In this document: piece by piece, positions 51,001-58,507 of the stretch | Layout of the letters: each line of letters starts with the position of its first letter | Position numbering within the stretch: position 1 is the stretch's first letter | Assembly: GCF_001571225.1 (NCBI RefSeq) | Contig: NZ_BCTJ01000012.1 | Span: 61,295-125,294 of the forward strand | From: Hydrogenophaga palleronii NBRC 102513 | GTDB lineage: Bacteria; Pseudomonadota; Gammaproteobacteria; Burkholderiales; Burkholderiaceae_C | Length of the DNA: 64,000 nucleotides | Reading direction: 5' to 3' | Notes under the pieces: generated by a model | The model's input: only the letters and a program-made list of their open reading frames with translations | Told to the model about the DNA's origin: nothing | Databases searched by the model: none | Translations under genes and position numbers: made by a program

Positions 51001-51907
51001 TGCCCTTGAAGGTGGTGCCGAACGACACGAAGCGTGCGCTCTTGCCCTGGCGTGCGCTCTCCAGCGCTTCGCGTGCGAGCAGGCTGCCGCTTTCATCCCA
51101 CCAGGTGGTCCAGTCGCTGTTGCGCACCTGTTCGAAGTCGTCCACCTCGACCAGGCGGCAACCCTGGGCCGTCATTTGCACCACACGGCCCTGCAAGTCG
51201 AGCACCTTGGTGCAGTCGGGGCTGGCGGCGATGATCTGGCGATTCAGTTCGTCCTTGATGCGCGCATCGGCTTCGAGCGCGCGCATCGGCGTGATGTCCT
51301 GCAGGAAACCCAGCTGGCAGACGATGGCGCCATTTGCGTCGCGCAGCGGTGCGTTGCGCGCCAGCACGTGGACCAGCTCGTTGCCGGGCCGCAGCAGGCG
51401 GAACTCCACGCTGAGCGCTTCGCCCGTGTCCAGGGCATGTGCCCAGTGGCGTTGCACACGCTCCAGGTCATCGGGATGCACGCGGCTGAGCCAGCCGAAA
51501 TTGGGGAAGTCTTCCTTCTTCAGCGCAAAGATGGCCTGCAGCTGTTCGTCCACGTGGGTGAGCAGGCCACCGTGATCGGTGCGGAAGACCCCGATCGGGA
51601 ACACGCTGGCGAGGGCCGAGAACAGGGCTTCGTACTCAAGCTGGGCTGAGTCCGACGCGCGCTGGGCACTGCCGGATTGCAGGGCCTCTTCCAGCGGCAG
51701 CGGCAGGCTGGGCGGGTTGCTCAGGCCCGCGGTTGCGTCGGGCGAGGCTGGCTGGCCGCTGAGCCGCGCCGCGTAGGCACGCCGCAGATGCTCGTTTTCG
51801 GCACGCAGTGTTTCCAGTTCCAGCAGCAGTGCACGCTCACGCTCCACAGCCGAGCGTTCGGTCCTGTGGTCATGGCGTTGGCCCTGCGGAGGGAAAGTCG
51901 TGCTCAT
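48041..51907 (-). CDS. Multi-PAS sensor histidine kinase
   Basis: 1288 residues from ATG 51907; no strong ribosome-binding site. A coiled-coil start (ERERALLLELETLRAENEHLRR) is followed by about seven PAS domains. Several share internal repeats such as APCGYHSVDANGTFVLVNRTALDWLGY and APCGYHSLDANGIYVSINDTELNWLGY, evidence of duplication. The HisKA domain has His1058 (SYSVSHDLRSPLRHI), and the HATPase ends with DNGVGF and GTGIGLALTRRI. No membrane helices; cytoplasmic. Coupled to the Rcp1-like regulator. Confidence 0.92.
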   Translation of the reverse strand: MSTTFPPQGQRHDHRTERSAVERERALLLELETLRAENEHLRRAYAARLSGQPASPDATAGLSNPPSLPLPLEEALQSGSAQRASDSAQLEYEALFSALASVFPIGVFRTDHGGLLTHVDEQLQAIFALKKEDFPNFGWLSRVHPDDLERVQRHWAHALDTGEALSVEFRLLRPGNELVHVLARNAPLRDANGAIVCQLGFLQDITPMRALEADARIKDELNRQIIAASPDCTKVLDLQGRVVQMTAQGCRLVEVDDFEQVRNSDWTTWWDESGSLLAREALESARQGKSARFVSFGTTFKGTPKWWDTMVTPICDAQGHPVMLMAVSRDITALQQQQEEIQRFNAELENRVRQRTDELAEAKERVSTALQEAQSLYDQAPCGYHSVDANGTFVLVNRTALDWLGYERGEVIGKLTVFDIVSPEQAPIVKERLARMVQGEKLDTGEFTVRRRDGSTFLALLSSTRVVDDQGRFARTNSTLLDITARKTAETALATQRNFLQAITNSVPVQLAFFDRDLICRFANASYARWGRGDTELLIGKHLSEIASRENFEEARVRLAAALTGEIQRFEGDRTLPDGHRFYAGIEYTPYWSGGKVEGIIIQMVDLSHRKASEDLVRHTNSQLNSALEQSQGLYNNAPCGYHSLDANGIYVSINDTELNWLGYNREEVIGELSFRDLVALPRQAELLDEQMQKVMQNGTPEAVECDIRRRDGTTFSALLSTSAVRDTAGRFLRSNTTVVDITGRKSAEIALRGNQRFLQTITDHVPGLIAYLDADLHFRFANAEHMRVYGMNPLQLVGRHISDCTPDAIWSEIKPHMEAALNGLPQHFEAWRTTVDGQQIYVNTNYLPDVNDGVVQGLFVQMIDITERKRVEERVVHLNEELEQRIRERSLELLESEQRFRLMVDNLRDYCIFFMDAEGTITDWTDSAQRMDGYSPTQMLGRHYGILFDPGNPEHGKISAMQMLRLAASRGQHELHNWHTRKDGSQYWSHSVLIALRDDGGELKGFAKINRDMTDAKRLDDLMRNINDELENRVVERTEQLLAANKDLESFSYSVSHDLRSPLRHISSFVSLLEEHLGGNCDEVSARYLSTIGNSARHMSQLIDGLLAFSRLGRSAVNLTAVDFTLLVDAVVGQLGHDTEGRVVDWVVAPDLPVVQGDALLLREVWANLLGNAYKYTRPRERTRIEVGWSMDPVVGYTFFVRDNGVGFDTKYAQKLFGVFQRLHRASEFEGTGIGLALTRRIIERHGGTVWAESQLGQGSVFYFSLPFEGVHGLESPIDSMPAALEP

Positions 51908-51958
51908 TCAACATGAATGTACCCCACACCCCTTGTTCTTCAGTGTGAAATTTGACAG

Positions 51959-53461
51959 TCAAAAACGTGGCAACTCGGGGTGTGCAAGCGCCCCGGCGCG
52001 CACCAGCATGCGGCCGTACTCGGCGCAGCGTTGCAGGGTGGGAATGACCTTGCCGGGATTTAGTAGCCCTTTGGTATCAAAGGCCGCTTTCACGCCGAAC
52101 ATCTGGGCGTTTTCTTCGGCGGAGAACTGCACGCACATGCTGTTGAGTTTCTCGACGCCCACGCCGTGTTCGCCCGTCACGGTGCCGCCCATGGCCACGC
52201 TGGTCTCCAGGATGTCGGCGCCGAACAGTTCGCAGCGGTGCAACTGGTCGGGATCGTTGGCATCGAACAGGATCAGCGGGTGCAGGTTGCCGTCGCCGGC
52301 GTGGAACACGTTGGCGCAGCGCAGGCCGTACTTCTTTTCCATCTCCGCGATGGCGAGCAGGATGTCGGCCAGGCGCTTGCGCGGGATGGTCGAATCCATG
52401 CACATGTAGTCGGGGCTGATGCGGCCGCTGGCCGGAAAGGCGTTCTTGCGCCCGCTCCAGAAACGCAGGCGCTCGGCCTCGTCGCGGCTGACCGCGATGG
52501 CGGTGGCGCCGCAGCCGCGCAGCACGTCGCTCATGCGGCCGATCTCTTCTTCCACCTCTTCCGGCGTGCCGTCGCTTTCGCAGAGCAGGATGGCTTCGGC
52601 GCTCAGGTCGTAGCCGGCGTGCACGAAGTCTTCCACCGCCGCGGTCATGGGCTTGTCCATCATCTCCAGGCCGGCCGGGATGATGCCGGCGGCGATCACC
52701 GAGGCCACCGCGTCACCGGCTTTGCGCATGTCGTCGAAGCTGGCCATGATGCAGCGCGCCAGCATCGGCTTGGGCACCAGCTTGACGGTGACTTCCATCG
52801 TCACGGCCAGCATGCCTTCGCTGCCGACCACCAGCGGCAACAGGTCGAGGCCCGGCGCGTCGAGTGCCTCACCGCCGAAGGTGACGGGCTCGCCCTCGAC
52901 CGTGAAACCGCGCACCGCGAGCACGTTGTGCAGCGTGAGCCCGTACTTGAGGCAGTGCACACCACCCGAGTTCTCGGCCACGTTGCCGCCGATGGTGCAG
53001 GCGATCTGGCTGCTCGGATCGGGCGCGTAATACAGGCCTTGCGGCGCGGCGGCTTCGGAGATGGCGAGGTTGCGCACGCCGGCCTGCACGACCGCGGTGC
53101 GTGAGCGGGCGTCGATCTTCAGGATGCGGTTGAACTTGGCGAGCGAGAGCGTGACGCCCATGGCATGCGGCATGGCGCCGCCGGACAGGCCGGTGCCCGC
53201 ACCACGCGCCACCACCGGCACGTCCAGCGCGTGGCAGGCCTTGAGCACCGCGGCCACCTGCGCTTCGGTCTCGGGCAGCACCACCACCAGCGGGCGCTCG
53301 CGGTAGGCGGTGAGCCCGTCGCATTCGTAGGGCACGGTGTCCTCGGCCTGCCAGAGCAGGGCATGCGCGGGCACCACGGCCTGCAGGGCCCGCACCACCG
53401 CGGCCTGGCGCTCGGTGCGGTGAAAGGTGTTGTGCTCGGCGGGGAGGGTGGCGGCGTTCAT
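51959..53461 (-). CDS. glcD: FAD-linked oxidase, glycolate oxidase subunit GlcD-like
   Basis: 500 residues. Vanillyl-alcohol-oxidase-type FAD domain: VVARGAGTGLSGGAMP, DPSSQIACTIGGNVAENSGG, GSEGMLAVT; C-terminal FAD-oxidase domain with FHAGDGNLHPLILFD and GTVTGEHGVGVEK. GlcD oxidises glycolate or D-lactate, normally with GlcE and the iron-sulfur GlcF. Neither is adjacent here: hsp20 lies upstream and the kinase downstream. It could act as a stand-alone D-2-hydroxyacid dehydrogenase or pair with distant genes. Confidence 0.9.
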   Translation of the reverse strand: MNAATLPAEHNTFHRTERQAAVVRALQAVVPAHALLWQAEDTVPYECDGLTAYRERPLVVVLPETEAQVAAVLKACHALDVPVVARGAGTGLSGGAMPHAMGVTLSLAKFNRILKIDARSRTAVVQAGVRNLAISEAAAPQGLYYAPDPSSQIACTIGGNVAENSGGVHCLKYGLTLHNVLAVRGFTVEGEPVTFGGEALDAPGLDLLPLVVGSEGMLAVTMEVTVKLVPKPMLARCIMASFDDMRKAGDAVASVIAAGIIPAGLEMMDKPMTAAVEDFVHAGYDLSAEAILLCESDGTPEEVEEEIGRMSDVLRGCGATAIAVSRDEAERLRFWSGRKNAFPASGRISPDYMCMDSTIPRKRLADILLAIAEMEKKYGLRCANVFHAGDGNLHPLILFDANDPDQLHRCELFGADILETSVAMGGTVTGEHGVGVEKLNSMCVQFSAEENAQMFGVKAAFDTKGLLNPGKVIPTLQRCAEYGRMLVRAGALAHPELPRF

Positions 53462-53579
53462 GTGGGGGCGGTGGTGGCGGCTGCAAGGGTCGGATCAGTC
53501 TAGGCCAAACGCCGGCGTGACGGATTGAAGAATCTTGCATCGGCGCGTGAGCGCTTCGATGGGCGGGGCCTCAGGGCCT

Positions 53580-53608
53580 CTTGAAATCCTTCGCCGGCGA
53601 CATCATGT
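53580..53608 (+). promoter_or_regulatory. Sigma-32 (heat-shock) promoter of hsp20
   Basis: CTTGAAA at 53580-53586, a 14-nt spacer, then CATCATGT at 53601-53608. The E. coli sigma-32 consensus is CTTGAAA-N(13-15)-CCCCATNT: the -35 is exact and the -10 matches 6 of 8. It lies 62-90 bp upstream of the hsp20 start. Confidence 0.75.
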
Positions 53609-53669
53609 TTTGTGCATCGCAGGGTGCCTGTTGCGCCCTGGTTCCTACCCATTTCCACAGGAGTTTTCC

Positions 53670-54092
53670 ATGAGCACCCTCGTTGCACGCCGCGGTTTCC
53701 TTGATGAGTTCTTCAACGACGCTGCGCCCGCGTTTTACGTCAAACCCCTGCATGGTGCCGGCCAGCCGGCGCAGATCCGCGTCGACGTGCAGGAAACCCC
53801 CGAGGCCTATACCCTGCACGCAGAGGTGCCCGGTGTGGCCAAGGACGACATCCAGGTCAATGTCGACGGCAAGCTGGTGACCCTGCGCGCTGAAATCAAG
53901 CAGCAGGACCGCCAGGTTGAAGGCGGCAAGCTGCTGCGCAGCGAACGTTATTACGGCGCCGTCTCGCGCAGCTTCGAACTGCCGGTTGACGTGGACAACA
54001 GCAGCGCCAGGGCGAAGTACGAAAACGGGGTGTTGCAGCTCACGCTGCCGAAGAAGACCGCTGCGGCTGCGCAGCGCTTGGTGATCGAGTAA
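53670..54092 (+). CDS. Hsp20/alpha-crystallin small heat-shock protein
   Basis: 140 residues from ATG 53670 with CAGGAG upstream. Alpha-crystallin domain at ~35-130: IRVDVQETPEAYTLHAEVPGVAKDDIQVNVDGKLVTLRAE, RSERYYGAVSRSFELPVDVD and the AKYENGVLQLTLPKK ending, where GVLxLxLPK is the family hallmark. ATP-independent holdase. A sigma-32-type promoter precedes it and a three-hairpin repeat follows. Confidence 0.95.
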   Translation: MSTLVARRGFLDEFFNDAAPAFYVKPLHGAGQPAQIRVDVQETPEAYTLHAEVPGVAKDDIQVNVDGKLVTLRAEIKQQDRQVEGGKLLRSERYYGAVSRSFELPVDVDNSSARAKYENGVLQLTLPKKTAAAAQRLVIE

Positions 54093-54171
54093 CCCCCCGC
54101 CGCGCTGGCGCGCGTCCCCCCTGAAAGGGGGGCGCACCCTGGGACCGGCGGAGCCGGATCCTTGGGTGCCC
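54093..54171 (-). repeat. Three-hairpin intergenic repeat, copy B1 (reverse orientation)
   Basis: Read on the plus strand: CGCGC/GCGCG hairpin, then C6(54116-54121)-TGAAA-G6(54127-54132), then GCACCC(54134-54139)/GGGTGC(54164-54169) with GGA/TCC and inner CCGGC-GGA-GCCGG. The reverse complement has the same three-part order as the A copies. Confidence 0.8.
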
Positions 54172-54212
54172 TGGACTGAATCACGCGCGCCGGAGATGCT
54201 GCGGCGCAGCGC

Positions 54213-55082
54213 TCAGCTCACGCTTCTCTTGAGCCACTCGGCGAACGCCGCGCATTCCCAACGCTCCATTGCACCGGCCTGCCAGCACAGGTAGTGGGCG
54301 TGGGGCGAGGGGATGCTGCGTTCGGACAGGCGCTCCAGCGAACCGTTTTCGATCCAGGGTGCGCCCAGCTTGAGGCGCACCAGCGCCACGCCCAGGCCCT
54401 GGGCGGCGGCGTCGCACATCAGGCCGATGTCGTTGAACGAGGAGCCGTCGAACGGTTCCGGCCAGTCCAGCTCGTGGGCGGCGAACCAGGTGCGCCAGGG
54501 TTCCAGCGGGCTGCGCAGCAGTGCCGCGCCCTGCAGGTTTTCCACCGTATCGAAGGGGCCGTTCTCGCGGATGTAGGCGGGTGAGGCCAGCGGCGTCACC
54601 TCGTCCTTGAGCAGGCAGAGGTGTTCCACGTCGGCGTAACGCCCGGTGCCGTAGCGCACCGTGAGGTCGGCGTCTTCGGCCACCACGTCGAGCAGCGGAA
54701 TCGACACCTGCAGCGTGAGGTCGATCTCCGGGTAGGCCTCGGTGAACTGGCGCAGGCGCGGCATCAGGATGGAGCGCGCAAAGGTCGGCGTGACAGCCAG
54801 CTTGAGCTTGCGTTTGCCGGGCGTGGCGTTGGCCCCCGGGAAACGCTGCAGGATGCCCAGGCCTTCGCGCACATGGGCCAGGTACTCGCTGCCTTCGGTG
54901 GTGAGCGAGAAGTCGGCGCGGCCGAACAGCTTGGTGCCGAGGATCTGTTCGAGCTGGCGCACGCGGTGGCTCACCGCGCTGGGCGTGACGTTGAGTTCCT
55001 CCCCGGTCTGCGTGACGCTGCGCAGGCGCGCCAGCGCCTCGAAGGTCAGCAGGCACTGGATGGGGGGAATCCGGATGGTCAT
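54213..55082 (-). CDS. LysR family regulator, GcvA-like
   Basis: 289 residues. HTH at the N-terminus (CLLTFEALARLRSVTQTGEELNVTPSAVSHRVRQLEQILGTKLFGR) followed by the substrate domain (KLKLAVTPTFARSILMPRL, DADLTVRYGTGRY, GLGVALVRLKLGAPWI). The TPSAVSHRVRQLE and VRYG patterns place it near GcvA/AmpR-like regulators, many of which control neighbouring metabolic genes. It lies 79 bp downstream of purU on the same strand; target unknown. Confidence 0.9.
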   Translation of the reverse strand: MTIRIPPIQCLLTFEALARLRSVTQTGEELNVTPSAVSHRVRQLEQILGTKLFGRADFSLTTEGSEYLAHVREGLGILQRFPGANATPGKRKLKLAVTPTFARSILMPRLRQFTEAYPEIDLTLQVSIPLLDVVAEDADLTVRYGTGRYADVEHLCLLKDEVTPLASPAYIRENGPFDTVENLQGAALLRSPLEPWRTWFAAHELDWPEPFDGSSFNDIGLMCDAAAQGLGVALVRLKLGAPWIENGSLERLSERSIPSPHAHYLCWQAGAMERWECAAFAEWLKRSVS

Positions 55083-55161
55083 CGCATGACGCTCCTCGAA
55101 CGCTGGCGCGCGCTGCCCACCCCGGCGTGTGCCGGACCGGGGCGCAGCAGCGCGATGGGAC

Positions 55162-56010
55162 TCACTTGAACACCACCGTCTTGTGGCCGTTGAGCAGCAC
55201 CCGGTGTTCGCTGTGCCACTTCACGGCGCGCGCCAGCACCTGGCTCTCGGTGTCGCGGCCGCGCGCGGTCAGGTCTTCCACCGTGTCGGTGTGGTCCACG
55301 CGGGCCACGTCCTGTTCGATGATCGGGCCTTCGTCGAGGTCGGCCGTCACGTAGTGGGCGGTGGCGCCGATCAGCTTCACGCCGCGGTCGTGCGCCTGGT
55401 AGTAGGGCTTGGCGCCCTTGAAGCTGGGCAGGAAGCTGTGGTGGATGTTGATCGCCTTGCCCGAGAGCTCGCGGCACAGGTCGTTGCTCAGCACCTGCAT
55501 GTAGCGCGCCAGCACCACCAGCTCGGCGCCTTCGCTGCGGATGATCTCCAGCTGTTTCGCTTCGGCCTGTGGCTTGGTGGCGGCGGTCACCGGGATGTGG
55601 TGGAAGGGCACGTTGTAGCCGGCCGCGAGCTGGTAGAAGTCGCGGTGGTTGCTGATGATGGCGCGGATGTCCAGCCCCAGCAGGCCGCTCTTCCAGCGGA
55701 ACAGCAGGTCGTTGAGGCAGTGGCCTTCCTTGCTGACGAAGATCACGGTGCGCACCGGTTCGGCCAGCGGGTGCAGGGTCCACTGCATGGCAAACGGCTC
55801 GCTGAACTGCTGCAGGCGCTGTTGCAGTTCGGCCGGGCCGAGCTGGCTGCTGGCGAACTGCACGCGCATGAAGAACAGGCCGGTGGCGTGGTCGTTGTAC
55901 TGGGCGGCCTCTTCGATGTTGCCGCCGTGCTCCAGCAGAAAACCCGAGACGGCATGCACGATGCCCGGGCGGTCCGGGCAGGAGAGGGTGAGAACGTAGG
56001 TGTGGTTCAT
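55162..56010 (-). CDS. purU: Formyltetrahydrofolate deformylase
   Basis: 282 residues. N-terminal ACT domain (YVLTLSCPDRPGIVHAVSGFLLEHGGNIEEA) and a C-terminal formyltransferase-like domain with INIHHSFLPSFKGAKPY (catalytic Asn/His) and ATAHYVTADLDEGPIIEQD (catalytic Asp). It hydrolyses 10-formyl-THF to formate and THF, regulating the one-carbon pool; the formate could feed the Fds enzyme encoded at the start of this window. Divergent from the aminotransferase. Confidence 0.95.
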   Translation of the reverse strand: MNHTYVLTLSCPDRPGIVHAVSGFLLEHGGNIEEAAQYNDHATGLFFMRVQFASSQLGPAELQQRLQQFSEPFAMQWTLHPLAEPVRTVIFVSKEGHCLNDLLFRWKSGLLGLDIRAIISNHRDFYQLAAGYNVPFHHIPVTAATKPQAEAKQLEIIRSEGAELVVLARYMQVLSNDLCRELSGKAINIHHSFLPSFKGAKPYYQAHDRGVKLIGATAHYVTADLDEGPIIEQDVARVDHTDTVEDLTARGRDTESQVLARAVKWHSEHRVLLNGHKTVVFK

Positions 56011-56133
56011 GGCGTGCGCATTGTCGCAGCAAGACCCGGTGGGCCTGGCTGGGCACCGGCCAGTGGAGCCTGCAGGCCCGGGCGGCGGGTGACAAAATGC
56101 CGTTTCCGCCCCTCATGCCGCAGGAGACACCGC

Positions 56134-57474
56134 ATGGCCTACAACGATCTACGCATGGACAACCAGTGGTTGCCCTTCACGCCCAACCGCAGCTTCCAGC
56201 AAGACCCGCGCGTCTTCGTGGCCGCCGACGGCATGCACTTCACCACGCACGACGGCCGCCAGGTGATCGACGGCATCTCCAGCCTGTGGTGCGTCGGCGC
56301 CGGCCACAACCGCAAGCCGATCAACGAGGCGATCAAGCAGCAGCTCGACACGCTGGACTACAGCACCGCGTTCAGCGTCAGCAACGACAAGGCCTTCCGC
56401 GCCGCCGAGATGATTGCCGCCATGGCCCCCGGTGACCTGAACAAGGTGCTGTTCTGCAACTCCGGCAGCGAAGCCGCCGACACCTCGATGAAGGTGGCGC
56501 TGGCCTACCACCGGGCGCGTGGCGAAGGCCACCGCAACGTCTTCATCGGCCGCGAGCGTGGGTACCACGGCGTCGGCTTCGGCGGCATGAGCGTGGGTGG
56601 CATTCCGGCCAACCGCAAGGTGTATGGCGCGGCCCTGCTGCCGCGGGTGGACCACCTGCGCTTCATCCACGACCCGGTGAAACACGCCTACGTGCACAAC
56701 ACCGAACCGGTGTGGGACGAAGACCTGCTGCTGGAATTGGAGAACCGCATCCTGCCGCTGCACGACCCGAGCAACGTGGCCGCGGTCATCGTCGAACCGG
56801 TGGCCGGCAGCGCCGGCTGGTACGTGCCGCCGCAGGGTTACCTGAAGCGCCTGCGCGAGATCTGCGACAAGCACGGCATCCTGCTGATCTTCGACGAGGT
56901 CATCACCGGCTTCGGCCGCCTGGGCACCGCCTTCGCGTCCGACTACTACGGCGTGCAGCCCGACATGCTGAATTTCGCCAAGGCCGTCACCAACGGCGTG
57001 TTCCCGCTCGGCGGCGTGGTCTGCACCGACCGCATCTACGAGGCCATGATGGGCGCACACGGCAGCGCGCCCGGCCATGCCATCGAGTTCTTCCACGGCT
57101 ACACCTACTCGGGCCACCCGGTGGCCTGTGCCGCCGCCATCGCCACGCTGGACCTGTACCGCGAGGAAAACCTGTTCGCGCGCGCCGGTGAAATGGCGCC
57201 GGTGCTGGGCGACGCCATGCACAGCGCGCTCAAGGGTTTGCCCAACGTGATCGGCATCCGCAGCATGGGCCTGGCCGCGGCGGTGGAGCTGGCACCGCTG
57301 CCGGGTTCGCCGGGCAAGCGCGCCTTCGACGTCTTCATGGACTGCTATCACCGCGGTGTGCTGGTGCGCAACGCCGGCGACAACCTGGTGTTCGCGCCGC
57401 CCTACATCGTGACGCGTGAGCAGATAGAGACCATGGTGGGCGCGCTGGCCGATGCGGTGAAGCGGGTGGCCTGA
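56134..57474 (+). CDS. Class III omega-aminotransferase (beta-alanine:pyruvate type)
   Basis: 446 residues from ATG 56134, with CAGGAG 10 bp upstream. PLP fold type I: PFTPNRSFQQDPRVFVAADGMHF, FCNSGSEAADTSMKVALAYHRARGEG, LIFDEVITGFGRLGTAFASDYYGV, PLP lysine K283 (NFAKAVTNGVFPLGGV), and FFHGYTYSGHPVACAA. The FTPNR opening and overall length match omega-amino acid:pyruvate aminotransferases acting on beta-alanine and other omega-amino acids. The partner semialdehyde dehydrogenase is not adjacent. Confidence 0.92.
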   Translation: MAYNDLRMDNQWLPFTPNRSFQQDPRVFVAADGMHFTTHDGRQVIDGISSLWCVGAGHNRKPINEAIKQQLDTLDYSTAFSVSNDKAFRAAEMIAAMAPGDLNKVLFCNSGSEAADTSMKVALAYHRARGEGHRNVFIGRERGYHGVGFGGMSVGGIPANRKVYGAALLPRVDHLRFIHDPVKHAYVHNTEPVWDEDLLLELENRILPLHDPSNVAAVIVEPVAGSAGWYVPPQGYLKRLREICDKHGILLIFDEVITGFGRLGTAFASDYYGVQPDMLNFAKAVTNGVFPLGGVVCTDRIYEAMMGAHGSAPGHAIEFFHGYTYSGHPVACAAAIATLDLYREENLFARAGEMAPVLGDAMHSALKGLPNVIGIRSMGLAAAVELAPLPGSPGKRAFDVFMDCYHRGVLVRNAGDNLVFAPPYIVTREQIETMVGALADAVKRVA

Positions 57475-57485
57475 CGGTGGTGAGT

Positions 57486-57566
57486 ACCCCCCTGCGCCGT
57501 TGACGCGGCTTCCCCCCGGTGGGGGGACGGCAGCTTGGGCCGGCGTAGCCGGACCCTTGCTGCCCC
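57486..57566 (-). repeat. Three-hairpin intergenic repeat, copy B2 (reverse orientation)
   Basis: Plus-strand reading: a GCGCC/GACGC-type stem, C6-GGT-G6 (57512-57526), then GGCAGC(57529-57534)/GCTGCC(57559-57564), GGG/CCC and inner CCGGC-GTA-GCCGG. The outer stem differs from B1 (GCACCC/GGGTGC) on both arms. Lies between convergent aminotransferase and ChaN-like genes. Confidence 0.8.
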
Positions 57567-57616
57567 TGGCGCAAGCCACCTCGCGCCGGCCACGCCGTGA
57601 TTGGCTTGGCGCTTTC

Positions 57617-58438
57617 TCAGCGCTTCATCTGCTGTTTGAGTTCTTCGCAGTGGTCGCGCGGTGGCAGCGCGGGTGTGGGCCAGGTCGCATCGGACGGGGA
57701 TGGCGCGCTGGCCTCGGGTGCCAGGCCACCGGCTTGTGCCATCACCACCTTGGCCTCGGTGCCCGCGGGCAGGTGCAGCGGCACACCGAGGTCGCGCCGC
57801 ACATGGCCGTTGCCGGCCACCAGCAGCACGGTCTTGCCGGGAATGATGGCCTGCACCGCCACCTGGGCCATGGCCTGGTCGCGTGCCAGCTGGATGCGTG
57901 TCATGGGGCCGATCTGGCTGTCGGGCAGCAGGCCGCAATGGCTGTCGCGGATGGTCTCGCGCTGGCGCTGCAACACGCCCGCGTCCACCGTGCCGTCCAG
58001 CGCGCTGTTGGCCATGGCGTTGCGCATCTGCGCGCGTGGCAGGTTGCCGCCGAGCACCGGCACGCCGCTGCGCACCGCCGCCATCACCACCGGGCCGTAG
58101 CTCGGCCAGGGCCAGCCACTCTGCTCGCTCCAGCCCAGGGCCTCGCGCACGTGTGCCTCGTCGGCGTCCTTGTCCAGCCCCTGCGTGCCGCGGCCCTGTT
58201 CGGCCATCTCCATCACCAGCGCGCCGAGTTGCTGGCGCCGGGCCAGGGCCTGCACCAGGTCGCGCTGCAGCGCCTGGTGTTCGGCTGCGTCGTGCTGTTC
58301 GCCCACCAGCAGCAGCGGCGTGGGCAGCACCGTGTCCAGCAGGCCGGGCACCGTGCGCGACGGCGCGTGCGCGCAGGCGGCCAGCGCCAGCAGCCCGACC
58401 AGCCCACATGCCCTGGATACAGCGGTTTCACAGCTCAT
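57617..58438 (-). CDS. ChaN-like (DUF399) heme-binding lipoprotein
   Basis: 273 residues. Lipobox LAAC (Cys22) after a hydrophobic signal. The ChaN-type opening LLLVGEQHDAAEHQALQRDLVQAL contains the conserved Glu-x-His-Asp, and VVMAAVRSGVPVLGGNLPRAQMR and VLLVAGNGHVRRDLGVPLHL follow. ChaN-like proteins bind heme and are linked to iron uptake; here that is inferred from family. Convergent with the aminotransferase and divergent from the AbrB-type gene. Confidence 0.85.
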   Translation of the reverse strand: MSCETAVSRACGLVGLLALAACAHAPSRTVPGLLDTVLPTPLLLVGEQHDAAEHQALQRDLVQALARRQQLGALVMEMAEQGRGTQGLDKDADEAHVREALGWSEQSGWPWPSYGPVVMAAVRSGVPVLGGNLPRAQMRNAMANSALDGTVDAGVLQRQRETIRDSHCGLLPDSQIGPMTRIQLARDQAMAQVAVQAIIPGKTVLLVAGNGHVRRDLGVPLHLPAGTEAKVVMAQAGGLAPEASAPSPSDATWPTPALPPRDHCEELKQQMKR

Positions 58439-58507
58439 GCGTGGATACTACGCGCAGCCATCGGCGCGCGGCCGCTGGCCCTGTCTTCCTTCTCCGTTGG
58501 CATCCCC

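Noticed and set aside
56041..56079. GGGCCTG/CAGGCCC dyad between purU and the aminotransferase
   Set aside because: Short arms with a long spacer in GC-rich DNA; expected by chance often enough that I did not list it.
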